Assembly: GCA_913043015.1 (NCBI GenBank)
Contig: CAJWKX010000014.1
Location: forward strand, 1 to 13,696
Direction of reading: 5' to 3'
From: an uncultured Candidatus Pelagibacter sp.
Lineage (GTDB): Bacteria > Pseudomonadota > Alphaproteobacteria > Pelagibacterales > Pelagibacteraceae
DNA: 13,696 bases
Shown here: positions 1-6,324 of the stretch, one piece after another
Layout: every line of letters starts with the position of its first letter
Numbering within the stretch: position 1 is the first letter of the stretch
Notes under the pieces: model-generated
Databases searched by the model: none
Seen by the model: the letters and a program-made list of their open reading frames with translations, nothing else
Told to the model about the DNA's origin: nothing
Position numbers and translations under genes: made by a program

Positions 1-181
1 TATCTGCATTAGGATGTTTTTGAGATTTTACAATTTTACAAACAATAAAATTATTCAAATTATCATTTGATGATTTTATATTTTCTACCTCTAACCCAAT
101 TTCTGTCAACCGCTCTGCTACTTGATTTAAGTTTGCTTTAGTAGCTAGATGATTTTTTAACCATGATAAAGAAGTTATCAT
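1..181 (-). CDS. pheT: Phenylalanyl-tRNA synthetase beta subunit, N-terminal fragment (cut by window edge)
   Basis: Translating the minus strand from the ATG at 181 gives 60 codons beginning [20 protein letters not shown], followed by an EIGLEVEN stretch and a KSQKHPNAD stretch near the edge. This is the standard start of bacterial PheT: an SWLK(D/N)HL opening, an (I/L)GLEVE motif, and the beginning of the OB-fold tRNA-binding domain with its KHPNAD signature. The protein is the non-catalytic partner in the (alpha-beta)2 PheRS; in the family it binds tRNA-Phe and carries the editing domain. Only about 60 of an expected roughly 800 residues lie in the window. Its ATG overlaps the pheS TGA (ATGA), so the two are translationally coupled. 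A good Shine-Dalgarno lies upstream inside pheS. The identification is firm although the fragment is short. Confidence 0.93.
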   Translation of the reverse strand, partial: MITSLSWLKNHLATKANLNQVAERLTEIGLEVENIKSSNDNLNNFIVCKIVKSQKHPNAD

Positions 182-1245
182 CTGCTTAAACCTCTATAAT
201 TTGTTGGAACGTCTAATGGATCAAATCCATAAAATTCTAACCATCTAATATCATTTTCAAAAAAAGCTCTGAGGTCATTTATTCCATATTTCAACATAGC
301 TAATCGATCAATTCCTACACCAAAAGCATAGCCCTGATATTTTTTTGGATTTACTTTTACGTTTTTTAAAACGTTGGGGTGTACCATTCCACAACCAAGA
401 ATTTCTAACCATTTATTACCTTCGCCGATCTTAATTTTTCCATTTTGAATTTTATATCCAATATCTACTTCTGCTGATGGTTCAGTAAAAGGAAAATGAC
501 TAGGTCTGAATCTAATCTTTACTTTATCAACTTCAAAAAATTTCTTTACAAAATAATACAGACATCCTTTAAGATGTCCCATGTTAATGTTTTTATCAAT
601 GTGTAAACCTTCTAGTTGATGAAACATAGGTGAGTGTGTTTGATCACTATCACATCTATAAGTTCTTCCAGGAGCAATTATTTTAAATGGTGGTTTGCTT
701 TTTAACATTGTTCTAATTTGGACTGGTGATGTGTGAGTTCTTAGAAGAAAATCTTTAGAATGATGCAGATAAAAGGTGTCATGCATATCTCTTGCTGGAT
801 GATTTTCTGGAGTATTAAGTGCAGAAAAATTGTAATATTCACTTTCTACATCTGGTCCTTCTTCAACAGAAAAACCTATTTCAGAAAAAATAGAAGTGAC
901 CTCATCAATTACTTGTGAAACAGGATGAATTTTTCCAGCAAAGTAGCTTCTTCCCGGTAAAGTTACGTCAATATTATCATCTTTAAGTTTTTTGTTTATT
1001 TCTTGATTTTGAATATTTTCATTTTTTTTTAAAATTAGATCTTGTAATTCATTTTTTAAAACATTTAATTCTGAAGCAAATTCTTTTCTTTTATCTTCAT
1101 CAATTGATCCTAATTGTTTAAATTTATTTGAAATAATTCCATTTTTTCCAAATAATTCTGTTTTAATTTCATTAAGTTTATATTGATCTAAAACCTTATC
1201 TAATCTTAACAGATATTCTTCTTTTATTTTTTTAATCTCAGACAT
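178..1245 (-). CDS. pheS: Phenylalanyl-tRNA synthetase alpha subunit
   Basis: This is the catalytic subunit of class II PheRS, which charges tRNA-Phe in the cytoplasm together with PheT. The 355 residues match the family length. Residues 1-90 form the Lys/Glu-rich helical arm that contacts tRNA. The catalytic core follows, with [12 protein letters not shown] near 149-160, [12 protein letters not shown] near 167-178, motif 2 at about 193-213 ([18 protein letters not shown]), the phenylalanine-pocket segment [16 protein letters not shown] near 247-262, and motif 3 [14 protein letters not shown] at 309-322. The tail, with DPLDVP and ending GLSR, extends past the usual NDIR(F/W)L end and is typical of alphaproteobacterial PheS. 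The ATG at 1245 gives the expected N-terminus, but no Shine-Dalgarno is visible. It lies 43 bp after rplT and overlaps pheT by ATGA, as expected within the rpmI-rplT-pheST cluster. Confidence 0.97.
   Translation of the reverse strand: MSEIKKIKEEYLLRLDKVLDQYKLNEIKTELFGKNGIISNKFKQLGSIDEDKRKEFASELNVLKNELQDLILKKNENIQNQEINKKLKDDNIDVTLPGRSYFAGKIHPVSQVIDEVTSIFSEIGFSVEEGPDVESEYYNFSALNTPENHPARDMHDTFYLHHSKDFLLRTHTSPVQIRTMLKSKPPFKIIAPGRTYRCDSDQTHSPMFHQLEGLHIDKNINMGHLKGCLYYFVKKFFEVDKVKIRFRPSHFPFTEPSAEVDIGYKIQNGKIKIGEGNKWLEILGCGMVHPNVLKNVKVNPKKYQGYAFGVGIDRLAMLKYGINDLRAFFENDIRWLEFYGFDPLDVPTNYRGLSR
190..195 (-). promoter_or_regulatory. Shine-Dalgarno sequence of pheT
   Basis: The minus strand reads AGAGGT followed by an 8-nt spacer and the pheT ATG at 181. 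It lies inside the last codons of pheS. It is one of only two clear Shine-Dalgarno sequences at the start codons in this window, and it supports the pheT start overlapping the pheS stop. Confidence 0.7.
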
Positions 1246-1257
1246 ACTTGCAGATTA

Positions 1258-1274
1258 TTTCTTAACCTAAGAAA
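1258..1274. repeat. Small perfect inverted repeat in the rplT-pheS spacer
   Basis: Arms TTTCTTA (1258-1264) and TAAGAAA (1268-1274) flank a 3-base spacer. The dyad lies within the 43-bp gap before pheS, 12 nt upstream of its ATG. In RNA it would form a weak stem with a single G-C pair and a minimal loop. It has no following U-tract in the minus direction, so it is not a typical terminator. Function unknown; in such AT-rich sequence it may be chance. Confidence 0.35.
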
Positions 1275-1288
1275 AACAATAGAGAAGA

Positions 1289-1645
1289 TTAGTTAAATGC
1301 AGACTGAGCTTTTTTTACTATTGTTTTAAAGGCTTCAGGATTATCGTAAGCAATTTCAGCTAATATTTTTCTATCTAATTTAATGCCAGATTTGCTTAAA
1401 CCACTAATGAATTTTGAGTAGGTAAGACCTTCAGCTCTTACACCTGCATTGATTCTTTGTATCCACAAAGATTTAAAATCTCTTTTTTTATTTCTACGAT
1501 CTCTATAGGCATATTGCATGGCTTTTTCCATTGCCTGCTTTGCAGCTCTAATTGTATTTTTTCTTCTGCCCCATTGGCCCTTGACAGCTTTAAGAACTTT
1601 TTTATGTTTAGCTCGACTTGTAACTCCCCTTCTTGTTCTTGCCAT
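1289..1645 (-). CDS. rplT: 50S ribosomal protein L20
   Basis: L20 binds 23S rRNA early in assembly of the large subunit; in several bacteria it also represses its own operon by binding mRNA. The 118-residue, strongly basic protein starts [19 protein letters not shown], continues with [17 protein letters not shown], and has the hallmark block [18 protein letters not shown] with RINAGVR near residues 45-70. Length and motifs are canonical. The ATG at 1645 follows the rpmI stop with one base between (TAAAATG) and has a clear AGAGGA Shine-Dalgarno inside the rpmI end, so L35 and L20 are translationally coupled as in other bacteria. No anomalies seen. Confidence 0.98.
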   Translation of the reverse strand: MARTRRGVTSRAKHKKVLKAVKGQWGRRKNTIRAAKQAMEKAMQYAYRDRRNKKRDFKSLWIQRINAGVRAEGLTYSKFISGLSKSGIKLDRKILAEIAYDNPEAFKTIVKKAQSAFN

Positions 1646-1646
1646 T

Positions 1647-1853
1647 TTATCCTCTTAAACTGTAAGGCATATATGATTTAACTATTTTGCTATCTTGTTT
1701 GGACATAATAGTTGTGCCTCTTTTTTTTCTAATTTGTGAATTCGTTCTTTTGATCATGCCGTGTCTTTTCCCAGTTTGAGCCATTACTACTTTTCCTTTA
1801 GCTGTAATTTTAAATCTTTTTTTTGCTGAACTTTTAGTTTTTAATTTTGGCAT
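1647..1853 (-). CDS. rpmI: 50S ribosomal protein L35
   Basis: A small basic large-subunit protein. The chosen ATG at 1853 gives 68 residues beginning [20 protein letters not shown] and containing [17 protein letters not shown] near residues 21-37, the standard L35 pattern (family usually 64-67 residues). The frame stays open upstream to another ATG at 1898. That extension ([15 protein letters not shown]) is hydrophobic, unlike any L35, and would use up the infC-rpmI spacer, so I reject it. No Shine-Dalgarno is seen before 1853; the bases just upstream belong to a possible hairpin. rplT follows after one base. Confidence 0.96.
   Translation of the reverse strand: MPKLKTKSSAKKRFKITAKGKVVMAQTGKRHGMIKRTNSQIRKKRGTTIMSKQDSKIVKSYMPYSLRG
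1650..1655 (-). promoter_or_regulatory. Shine-Dalgarno sequence of rplT
   Basis: The minus strand reads AGAGGA, then TAAA and the rplT ATG at 1645. It overlaps the last codons of rpmI, so ribosomes finishing rpmI terminate directly at the L20 initiation site. It is the stronger of the two clear Shine-Dalgarno sequences in the window. Confidence 0.75.
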
Positions 1854-1900
1854 AATTGCAGGGGTTATATAAATATTAATATTAATTTTCAACCACAATT
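1854..1900 (-). promoter_or_regulatory. Possible leader hairpin over the rpmI translation start (candidate L20/L35 autoregulatory element)
   Basis: In the 52-nt infC-rpmI spacer the minus-strand RNA reads AAUUG-U-GGUU (1900-1891), an AU-rich loop, then AACC-CCUG-CAAUU (1866-1854) immediately before the rpmI AUG. The two arms pair as 4 plus 5 bp around an asymmetric internal loop. In Escherichia coli, L20 represses translation of rpmI-rplT by binding mRNA structures upstream of rpmI, and Firmicutes have an L20 leader before infC. A structured region at exactly this place suggests a similar role. No homology to a known L20 site is claimed, and the pairing was found by eye. Confidence 0.35.
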
Positions 1901-1905
1901 ATCAC

Positions 1906-2451
1906 TTATAAAGGCTGAACAACCATGATCATTTGCCTTCCTTCAAACTTTGGTTGAAGTTCTACTCTGCCAATTTCTTGCATATCTTGCTTGATTCTCT
2001 CCATTAATTCATTTCCAAGATGTGAATGCTGAAGTTCTCTTCCTTTAAACTTAATAGTAAACTTTACTTTATCTCCTTTTGATAAAAATTTTTGAGCATT
2101 TTTAATTTTAAAAGTGTAGTCATGAACTTCAGTTACAGGTCTAAGTTTAATTTCTTTTAATTCTATTTTTTTTTGTTTTTTCTTTGCTTTGTTTGCTTTT
2201 TTTTGTTGGTCATATTTAAACTTACCCATATCCATTATTTTACAAACTGGTGGATTTGCATTAGGAGCTATCTCGATTAAATCTAAATTTTCGTTTTTTG
2301 CTTTTGAAATAGCTTCATTTAAATTTAAAACTCCTAGATTTTTACCATCACTTGTGATTACTTGTACCTCTGTTGATGTAATCCTGCGGTTCGATCGCGG
2401 GCCTCTATGTTTGGTTCTTTTTTGAAAATAGTTTTGTTTAAATTCTGGCAC
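1906..2451 (-). CDS. infC: Translation initiation factor IF-3 (GTG start)
   Basis: IF3 binds the 30S subunit, checks the start codon and initiator tRNA, and prevents premature subunit joining. The 181 residues have a basic N-tail, an IF3-N domain (about 18-85, with RSNRRITSTEVQ and NPPVCKIMDMGKFKY), a Lys-rich linker (about 83-99), and an IF3-C domain (about 100-180, from KEIKLRP to the end). The usual length is 170-180 residues. The start is GTG at 2451, directly after the thrS TAA with no spacer (TAAGTG) and no Shine-Dalgarno. Many bacteria use a non-standard infC start that IF3 itself discriminates against (AUU in E. coli), and GTG may be a mild version. There is no in-frame ATG between it and the conserved domain, which supports GTG. 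Confidence 0.95.
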   Translation of the reverse strand: MPEFKQNYFQKRTKHRGPRSNRRITSTEVQVITSDGKNLGVLNLNEAISKAKNENLDLIEIAPNANPPVCKIMDMGKFKYDQQKKANKAKKKQKKIELKEIKLRPVTEVHDYTFKIKNAQKFLSKGDKVKFTIKFKGRELQHSHLGNELMERIKQDMQEIGRVELQPKFEGRQMIMVVQPL

Positions 2452-4368
2452 TTATTTTGATGGTATTTTACTTAAAGCGGAGAATTTTTTAAGAAATGTA
2501 TCAAGTTCCATATTTTCTTGTTTATTAGAGTCCAATCTTCTAATAGTTACTGTGTTACTGTCAACTTCTTTTTTACCAAAAATTAACAAAAGTGGTATCT
2601 TCGATAAAGAATGTTCTCTAATTTTATAGTTTAAATTATGATTTTTTAAGTCAACTTCACATTTAATACCGGTTTTTTTTATTTTATCATAAACTTTCTT
2701 TGCATAAGCATCGAACTCATTAGAAACTGGAATAACCATTGCTTGTAAAGGTGAAATCCAAAATGGTAGTTTACCTGAATAATGTTCAATTAAAATTCCA
2801 ATAAATCTCTCTAATGAACCAAATAAAGCTCTATGCAACATAACAGGAATTTTTTTTGAACCGTCTTTGTCTACAAATGTGGCGCCCAATCTAGCTGGCA
2901 AGTTTAAATCAACTTGTAAAGTTCCACATTGCCAATCGCGCCCAATACTATCCCTAAGTACAAAATCAATTTTTGGTCCATAAAATGCACCTTCGCCTTT
3001 ATTAATTTCATATTTTAGTTTTGTTTGTTTTATTGCTTTTAATAATGCAGTTTCCGCTTTGTCCCAAATTTTATCATCTCCCACTCTTTTTTGCGGTCTA
3101 TCAGAAAATTGTAGTAGAACATTTGTAAAGCCAAGATCTTTATAAATTTCTAATATCAAATTTGTTACACTTAAACATTCATTAGTAATTTGATCTTCAG
3201 TACAAAAAATATGAGCGTCATCTTGAGTAAACGCTCTAACTCTTAACAAGCCATGTAAAGCGCCCGATGGTTCAAATCTATGCACTTTACCAAATTCAGA
3301 CATCTTTAAAGGTAAATCCCTGTAACTTTTTAAACCTTGGTTAAAAACCTCTAGGCAGCCTGGACAATTCATTGGTTTAATTGCAAATATTTTTTTATCG
3401 GGTGTTGTAGAAGTATACATATGTTCTCCGAATTTCTCCCAATGTCCTGATTTTTCCCATAATGATCTATCTAAAATTTCTGGAGTATTTATCTCTTTAT
3501 AACCAGCTTCATCTTGTTTACTTCTCATGTAAGAAATCAGTTTTTGAAAAAGATTCCAACCTTTTTCGTGCCAAAAAACCGAACCTGGACTTTCTTCCCT
3601 GAAATGAAATAGATTCATTTCTTTACCAAGTTTTCTATGATCTCTTCTTTCAGCTTGTTCAATTCTTTTTATGTATTCATCTAAATCTTTTTGAGTTGAC
3701 CAGCTTGTTCCATAAATTCTTTGGAGCATTTCATTATTAGAATCGCCTCTCCAATAAGCTCCTGATACTTTTGTAAGTTTAAAATATTTTCCTATTTTTC
3801 CAGTAGATAATAAATGAGGCCCTCTACATAGATCGTGCCATTTTCCATGAAAGTATATTGAAACCTCTTCACCTTTTGAAATACTTTGTATTATTTCTGC
3901 TTTATAAGTTTCGCCACTTTTATTAAAATGATTTATTGCTTTATCACGATCCCAAACTTCTCTATGTGTAGGCTCGTCCCTCTCAACAATGTTCAGCATT
4001 TTTTTTTCTATTTTTTCTAGATCTTCCTGAGTAAAAGGCTCTTTTCTAGCAAAGTCATAATAAAATCCATTTTCTATTACTGGTCCAATTGTAACTTGTG
4101 TGCTTGGAAAAAGTTCTTGAACTGCCATTGCTAAGATATGTGCAGTATCATGTCTAATTGTTTCTAGCCCTTCATTATCCTTTGATGTAAAAATCTTAAC
4201 TGAACAATCTTTAATAATTAAATAATTTAAATCTTTTAGTTTGCCATCAACGCTCATTACAAGTGCTTGCTTCAATAAAGATTTGCTTATTTTTTCGGCT
4301 ACCTGTATTCCAGTAATTTCTTTATCGAAACTTAGTTTTTTTCCGTCTGGTAATTTTATATTTGGCAT
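2452..4368 (-). CDS. thrS: Threonyl-tRNA synthetase
   Basis: This class II synthetase charges tRNA-Thr and edits mischarged Ser-tRNA-Thr. The 638 residues match the bacterial full-length form. An N-terminal TGS domain spans about 1-62. The editing domain spans about 63-225, with zinc/editing-site residues H73 and H77 (HDTAH) and C181 and H185 (HDLCRGPH). The catalytic core spans about 245-535, with the predicted zinc ligands C335 (MNCPGC), H386 (DDAHIF) and H512 (LHRALFGS). Motif 2 lies at VHRFEPSGALHGLLRVRAF (362-380) and motif 3 at GSLERFIGILIEH. A C-terminal anticodon-binding domain runs from about 540. All expected residues are present. The ATG at 4368 is fused to the upstream glycosyltransferase stop (TAAATG), leaving no room for an E. 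coli-type thrS leader operator outside coding sequence. infC follows with zero spacing. Confidence 0.98.
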   Translation of the reverse strand: MPNIKLPDGKKLSFDKEITGIQVAEKISKSLLKQALVMSVDGKLKDLNYLIIKDCSVKIFTSKDNEGLETIRHDTAHILAMAVQELFPSTQVTIGPVIENGFYYDFARKEPFTQEDLEKIEKKMLNIVERDEPTHREVWDRDKAINHFNKSGETYKAEIIQSISKGEEVSIYFHGKWHDLCRGPHLLSTGKIGKYFKLTKVSGAYWRGDSNNEMLQRIYGTSWSTQKDLDEYIKRIEQAERRDHRKLGKEMNLFHFREESPGSVFWHEKGWNLFQKLISYMRSKQDEAGYKEINTPEILDRSLWEKSGHWEKFGEHMYTSTTPDKKIFAIKPMNCPGCLEVFNQGLKSYRDLPLKMSEFGKVHRFEPSGALHGLLRVRAFTQDDAHIFCTEDQITNECLSVTNLILEIYKDLGFTNVLLQFSDRPQKRVGDDKIWDKAETALLKAIKQTKLKYEINKGEGAFYGPKIDFVLRDSIGRDWQCGTLQVDLNLPARLGATFVDKDGSKKIPVMLHRALFGSLERFIGILIEHYSGKLPFWISPLQAMVIPVSNEFDAYAKKVYDKIKKTGIKCEVDLKNHNLNYKIREHSLSKIPLLLIFGKKEVDSNTVTIRRLDSNKQENMELDTFLKKFSALSKIPSK

Positions 4369-5523
4369 TTATGTCAGTAATTTTTTGTATTCTGAATAAG
4401 TAGATAAACACATTTTTTCAACATTAAATTTGTTAATAATGTTTTTTCTACCCTCAGATCCCATAGATTTCAACGTTGTTTCGTCTAAATCAAATACATG
4501 GGTAAGTTTTTGACTTAAAGAATTAGCATCACCTGCAGAAAATAAAAAACCTGTTTTATTATCGATTATTGTTTCATTTGATCCGCCTATATTGCTTGCA
4601 ATAATTGGTTTTTCCATCGACTGAGCCTCAACAGATACTCTGCCAAAAGTTTCGGGTTCAATAGAACATGAAACAACTATATATGAAATTTTATACACCA
4701 AAGGCATAATTTCAAAATGATCTATAAATAAAATATCATTAATAAGTCTATGCTGTTCAACAAGTCTTTGAAGTTTTTTTTTATATATTGTTCTTCCTTG
4801 ATCGCTGCCCAAAATAATTGCAGTAAATTTTTTATCTGGATTATTATTTTTAAAAATATTTAATGATTCAATAAACATTTCTTGACCTTTCCATGTCGTC
4901 AATCTACCTGGTAAAAGTATAATTTTTTTATTTTTATCCAACTTCCATTTATCAATTAACTTAATTTCATCTGAAAGTTTAATTTTTTTTGGATCAAAAT
5001 ATTCTAAGTTAATTCCTCTAAATATTGATAATAATTTTTTTTCTGAATTAAGATATTGTGAATAATTATCTTTAATGTGTGAAAAAATAAAATTAGTACC
5101 AGCTATAATTAAATCAGATTTAACCATGACAGAGTTATAATATTTTTTTAAAGAACTATTAAAATTATAGGTTCCATGGAAAGTGGTTACAAATTTTCTT
5201 CGAGTAAGTTTTGTTGCAATTAAACAAGACCAGGCTGGTGCTCGACTTCTAGCATGAACAATATTAATATTAAAAATTAAAATTATTATTGATAGAATCA
5301 AAGCGTTAAATAGTATTAAAATAGGATTTTTACTCTGAACCGGAAGTCTAATTAATTTTACTTTTTTTCTATTAATATATTTAATTAATGCACCCCCGCT
5401 TGTAACAATAAAAGAAGAACAATTCTGTTCTGTTAAGTAATGAGCTAGATCATAACATCCTATCTCAGCACCTCCATGACCTAATTTTGGAATTACTTGT
5501 AAAACTTTTAATTTTGATGGCAT
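4369..5523 (-). CDS. Glycosyltransferase, GT4-like (GT-B fold), likely envelope polysaccharide/LPS synthesis
   Basis: A 384-residue retaining-type GT-B glycosyltransferase. The N-terminal half begins KVLQVIPKLGHGGAE (about 6-20), the glycine-rich acceptor-side loop of this family, then HARSRAPAWS (90-99) and TTFHGTYNF (113-121). I recall these last two as conserved in an alphaproteobacterial glycosyltransferase family (memory, no search). The C-terminal half has GRLTTWKGQE with R207 and K212, the usual sugar-nucleotide diphosphate contacts, and the E-x7-E motif E291-E299 (PETFGRVSVEA), then NIGGSNETI and TGFLF. The segment at about 68-88 is hydrophobic, suggesting membrane association. Donor and acceptor cannot be named from sequence. 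It heads the translation operon, with its stop touching the thrS ATG. A TATAAT lies 10 bp upstream of its own ATG. Confidence 0.9.
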   Translation of the reverse strand: MPSKLKVLQVIPKLGHGGAEIGCYDLAHYLTEQNCSSFIVTSGGALIKYINRKKVKLIRLPVQSKNPILILFNALILSIIILIFNINIVHARSRAPAWSCLIATKLTRRKFVTTFHGTYNFNSSLKKYYNSVMVKSDLIIAGTNFIFSHIKDNYSQYLNSEKKLLSIFRGINLEYFDPKKIKLSDEIKLIDKWKLDKNKKIILLPGRLTTWKGQEMFIESLNIFKNNNPDKKFTAIILGSDQGRTIYKKKLQRLVEQHRLINDILFIDHFEIMPLVYKISYIVVSCSIEPETFGRVSVEAQSMEKPIIASNIGGSNETIIDNKTGFLFSAGDANSLSQKLTHVFDLDETTLKSMGSEGRKNIINKFNVEKMCLSTYSEYKKLLT

Positions 5524-5564
5524 TTGATTAAGGATTATATTATCACAATATTTGAATATATTTT
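5524..5564. promoter_or_regulatory. 41-bp divergent promoter region (glycosyltransferase/thrS operon versus hydrolase)
   Basis: This is the only gap between the two divergent genes, so both promoters must lie here or in the coding ends. On the minus strand an exact TATAAT occupies 5534-5539. If used as a -10 box, transcription would begin about 4 nt before the glycosyltransferase ATG (nearly leaderless). On the plus strand TATATT (5536-5541) could serve the hydrolase. No convincing -35 box is seen on either strand and no Shine-Dalgarno precedes either gene. Such hexamers are common by chance in AT-rich DNA, so the individual boxes are uncertain. Confidence 0.4.
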
Positions 5565-6320
5565 ATGGGTAAATTCAAATTCTTAAAGATTTCTAAAAAT
5601 AAAAAAATTAGACTTTTGTTAAAAAAAAATCATTCAAAAATATGTGTAATATTTTTACACGGTTTTATGTCAGATATTGAAGGAAAAAAACCCTTAACAT
5701 TTGCAAGATTTTGTTCCAAAAAAAAAATTAATTTTTTAACTTTAGAATATTCTGGTCATGGAAAATCGTATGGTAAATTTGTAAAGGGAAATATTTCAAA
5801 ATGGACAAATGATGTTTTAAATACAATTAATGCAAAAATAAAAAATAAAAATCTTATAATTATAGGTTCTAGTATGGGTTCATGGATAGCAATCAATATT
5901 ATTTTAAAACTTAAAAATAAAATAAAAGGATTTATAGGAATAAGCTCAGCACCAGAATTTTTAGATATTTTGATGTGGAAAAAATTTAGTAATAAAATTA
6001 AGAAAAAAATCTTAGAAGAAAAAATACATCATATAGAAAAAGATGGATGGACATATCCAATTACAAAACAACTTATTGTTGATGGGAAAAAAAACAAAGT
6101 TTTTAATAAAAAAATAAATCTAAAGATACCAGTAACATTATTTCATACAAAAAAAGATAATGTGGTACCTATATATTTTTCAAAAAAAATTTTAAAAATA
6201 TTTCCTTTAGCAAAAAAAAAATTAATTATTTACAAAGATGGAGATCATAGTTTATCTAGGAAAAAAGATTTAACTAATATATGCAGAGAACTAGGTAACA
6301 TTATTCAAGATCTTTCTTAA
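5565..6320 (+). CDS. Alpha/beta hydrolase, ABHD10-like (predicted acyl-thioesterase/esterase)
   Basis: A 251-residue alpha/beta-hydrolase. Visible elements are the oxyanion-loop HGF (32-34, strand VIFLHGFMSD), EYSGHGKS (61-68), the nucleophile elbow GSSMGSW with predicted Ser103, the acid Asp198 in TKKDNVVP, and the base His228 in DGDHSLS. The order and spacing, the SSMG(S/G)W elbow and DH followed by a basic DL segment resemble mitochondrial ABHD10, an acyl-protein thioesterase and acyl-glucuronide esterase. Substrate here is inference only; a general serine esterase is equally possible. There is no signal peptide, so it is probably cytoplasmic. The gene is extreme in A content even for this window, with A9-A10 runs at 5621-5629, 5718-5727 and 6212-6221, and many lysines. 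It is alone on the plus strand, divergent from the glycosyltransferase and convergent with gltB, 4 bp apart. Confidence 0.88.
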   Translation: MGKFKFLKISKNKKIRLLLKKNHSKICVIFLHGFMSDIEGKKPLTFARFCSKKKINFLTLEYSGHGKSYGKFVKGNISKWTNDVLNTINAKIKNKNLIIIGSSMGSWIAINIILKLKNKIKGFIGISSAPEFLDILMWKKFSNKIKKKILEEKIHHIEKDGWTYPITKQLIVDGKKNKVFNKKINLKIPVTLFHTKKDNVVPIYFSKKILKIFPLAKKKLIIYKDGDHSLSRKKDLTNICRELGNIIQDLS

Positions 6321-6324
6321 ATCT

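Noticed and set aside
1457..1681. Plus-strand open frame antisense to rplT
   Set aside because: It covers the conserved L20 core on the other strand and has no homology features. The frame at 2189-2425 antisense to infC is likewise a shadow.
1854..1898. Longer rpmI start at 1898 adding 15 residues
   Set aside because: The extension is hydrophobic and AT-driven, unlike any L35 N-terminus. The conserved MPKLKTKS start is at 1853.
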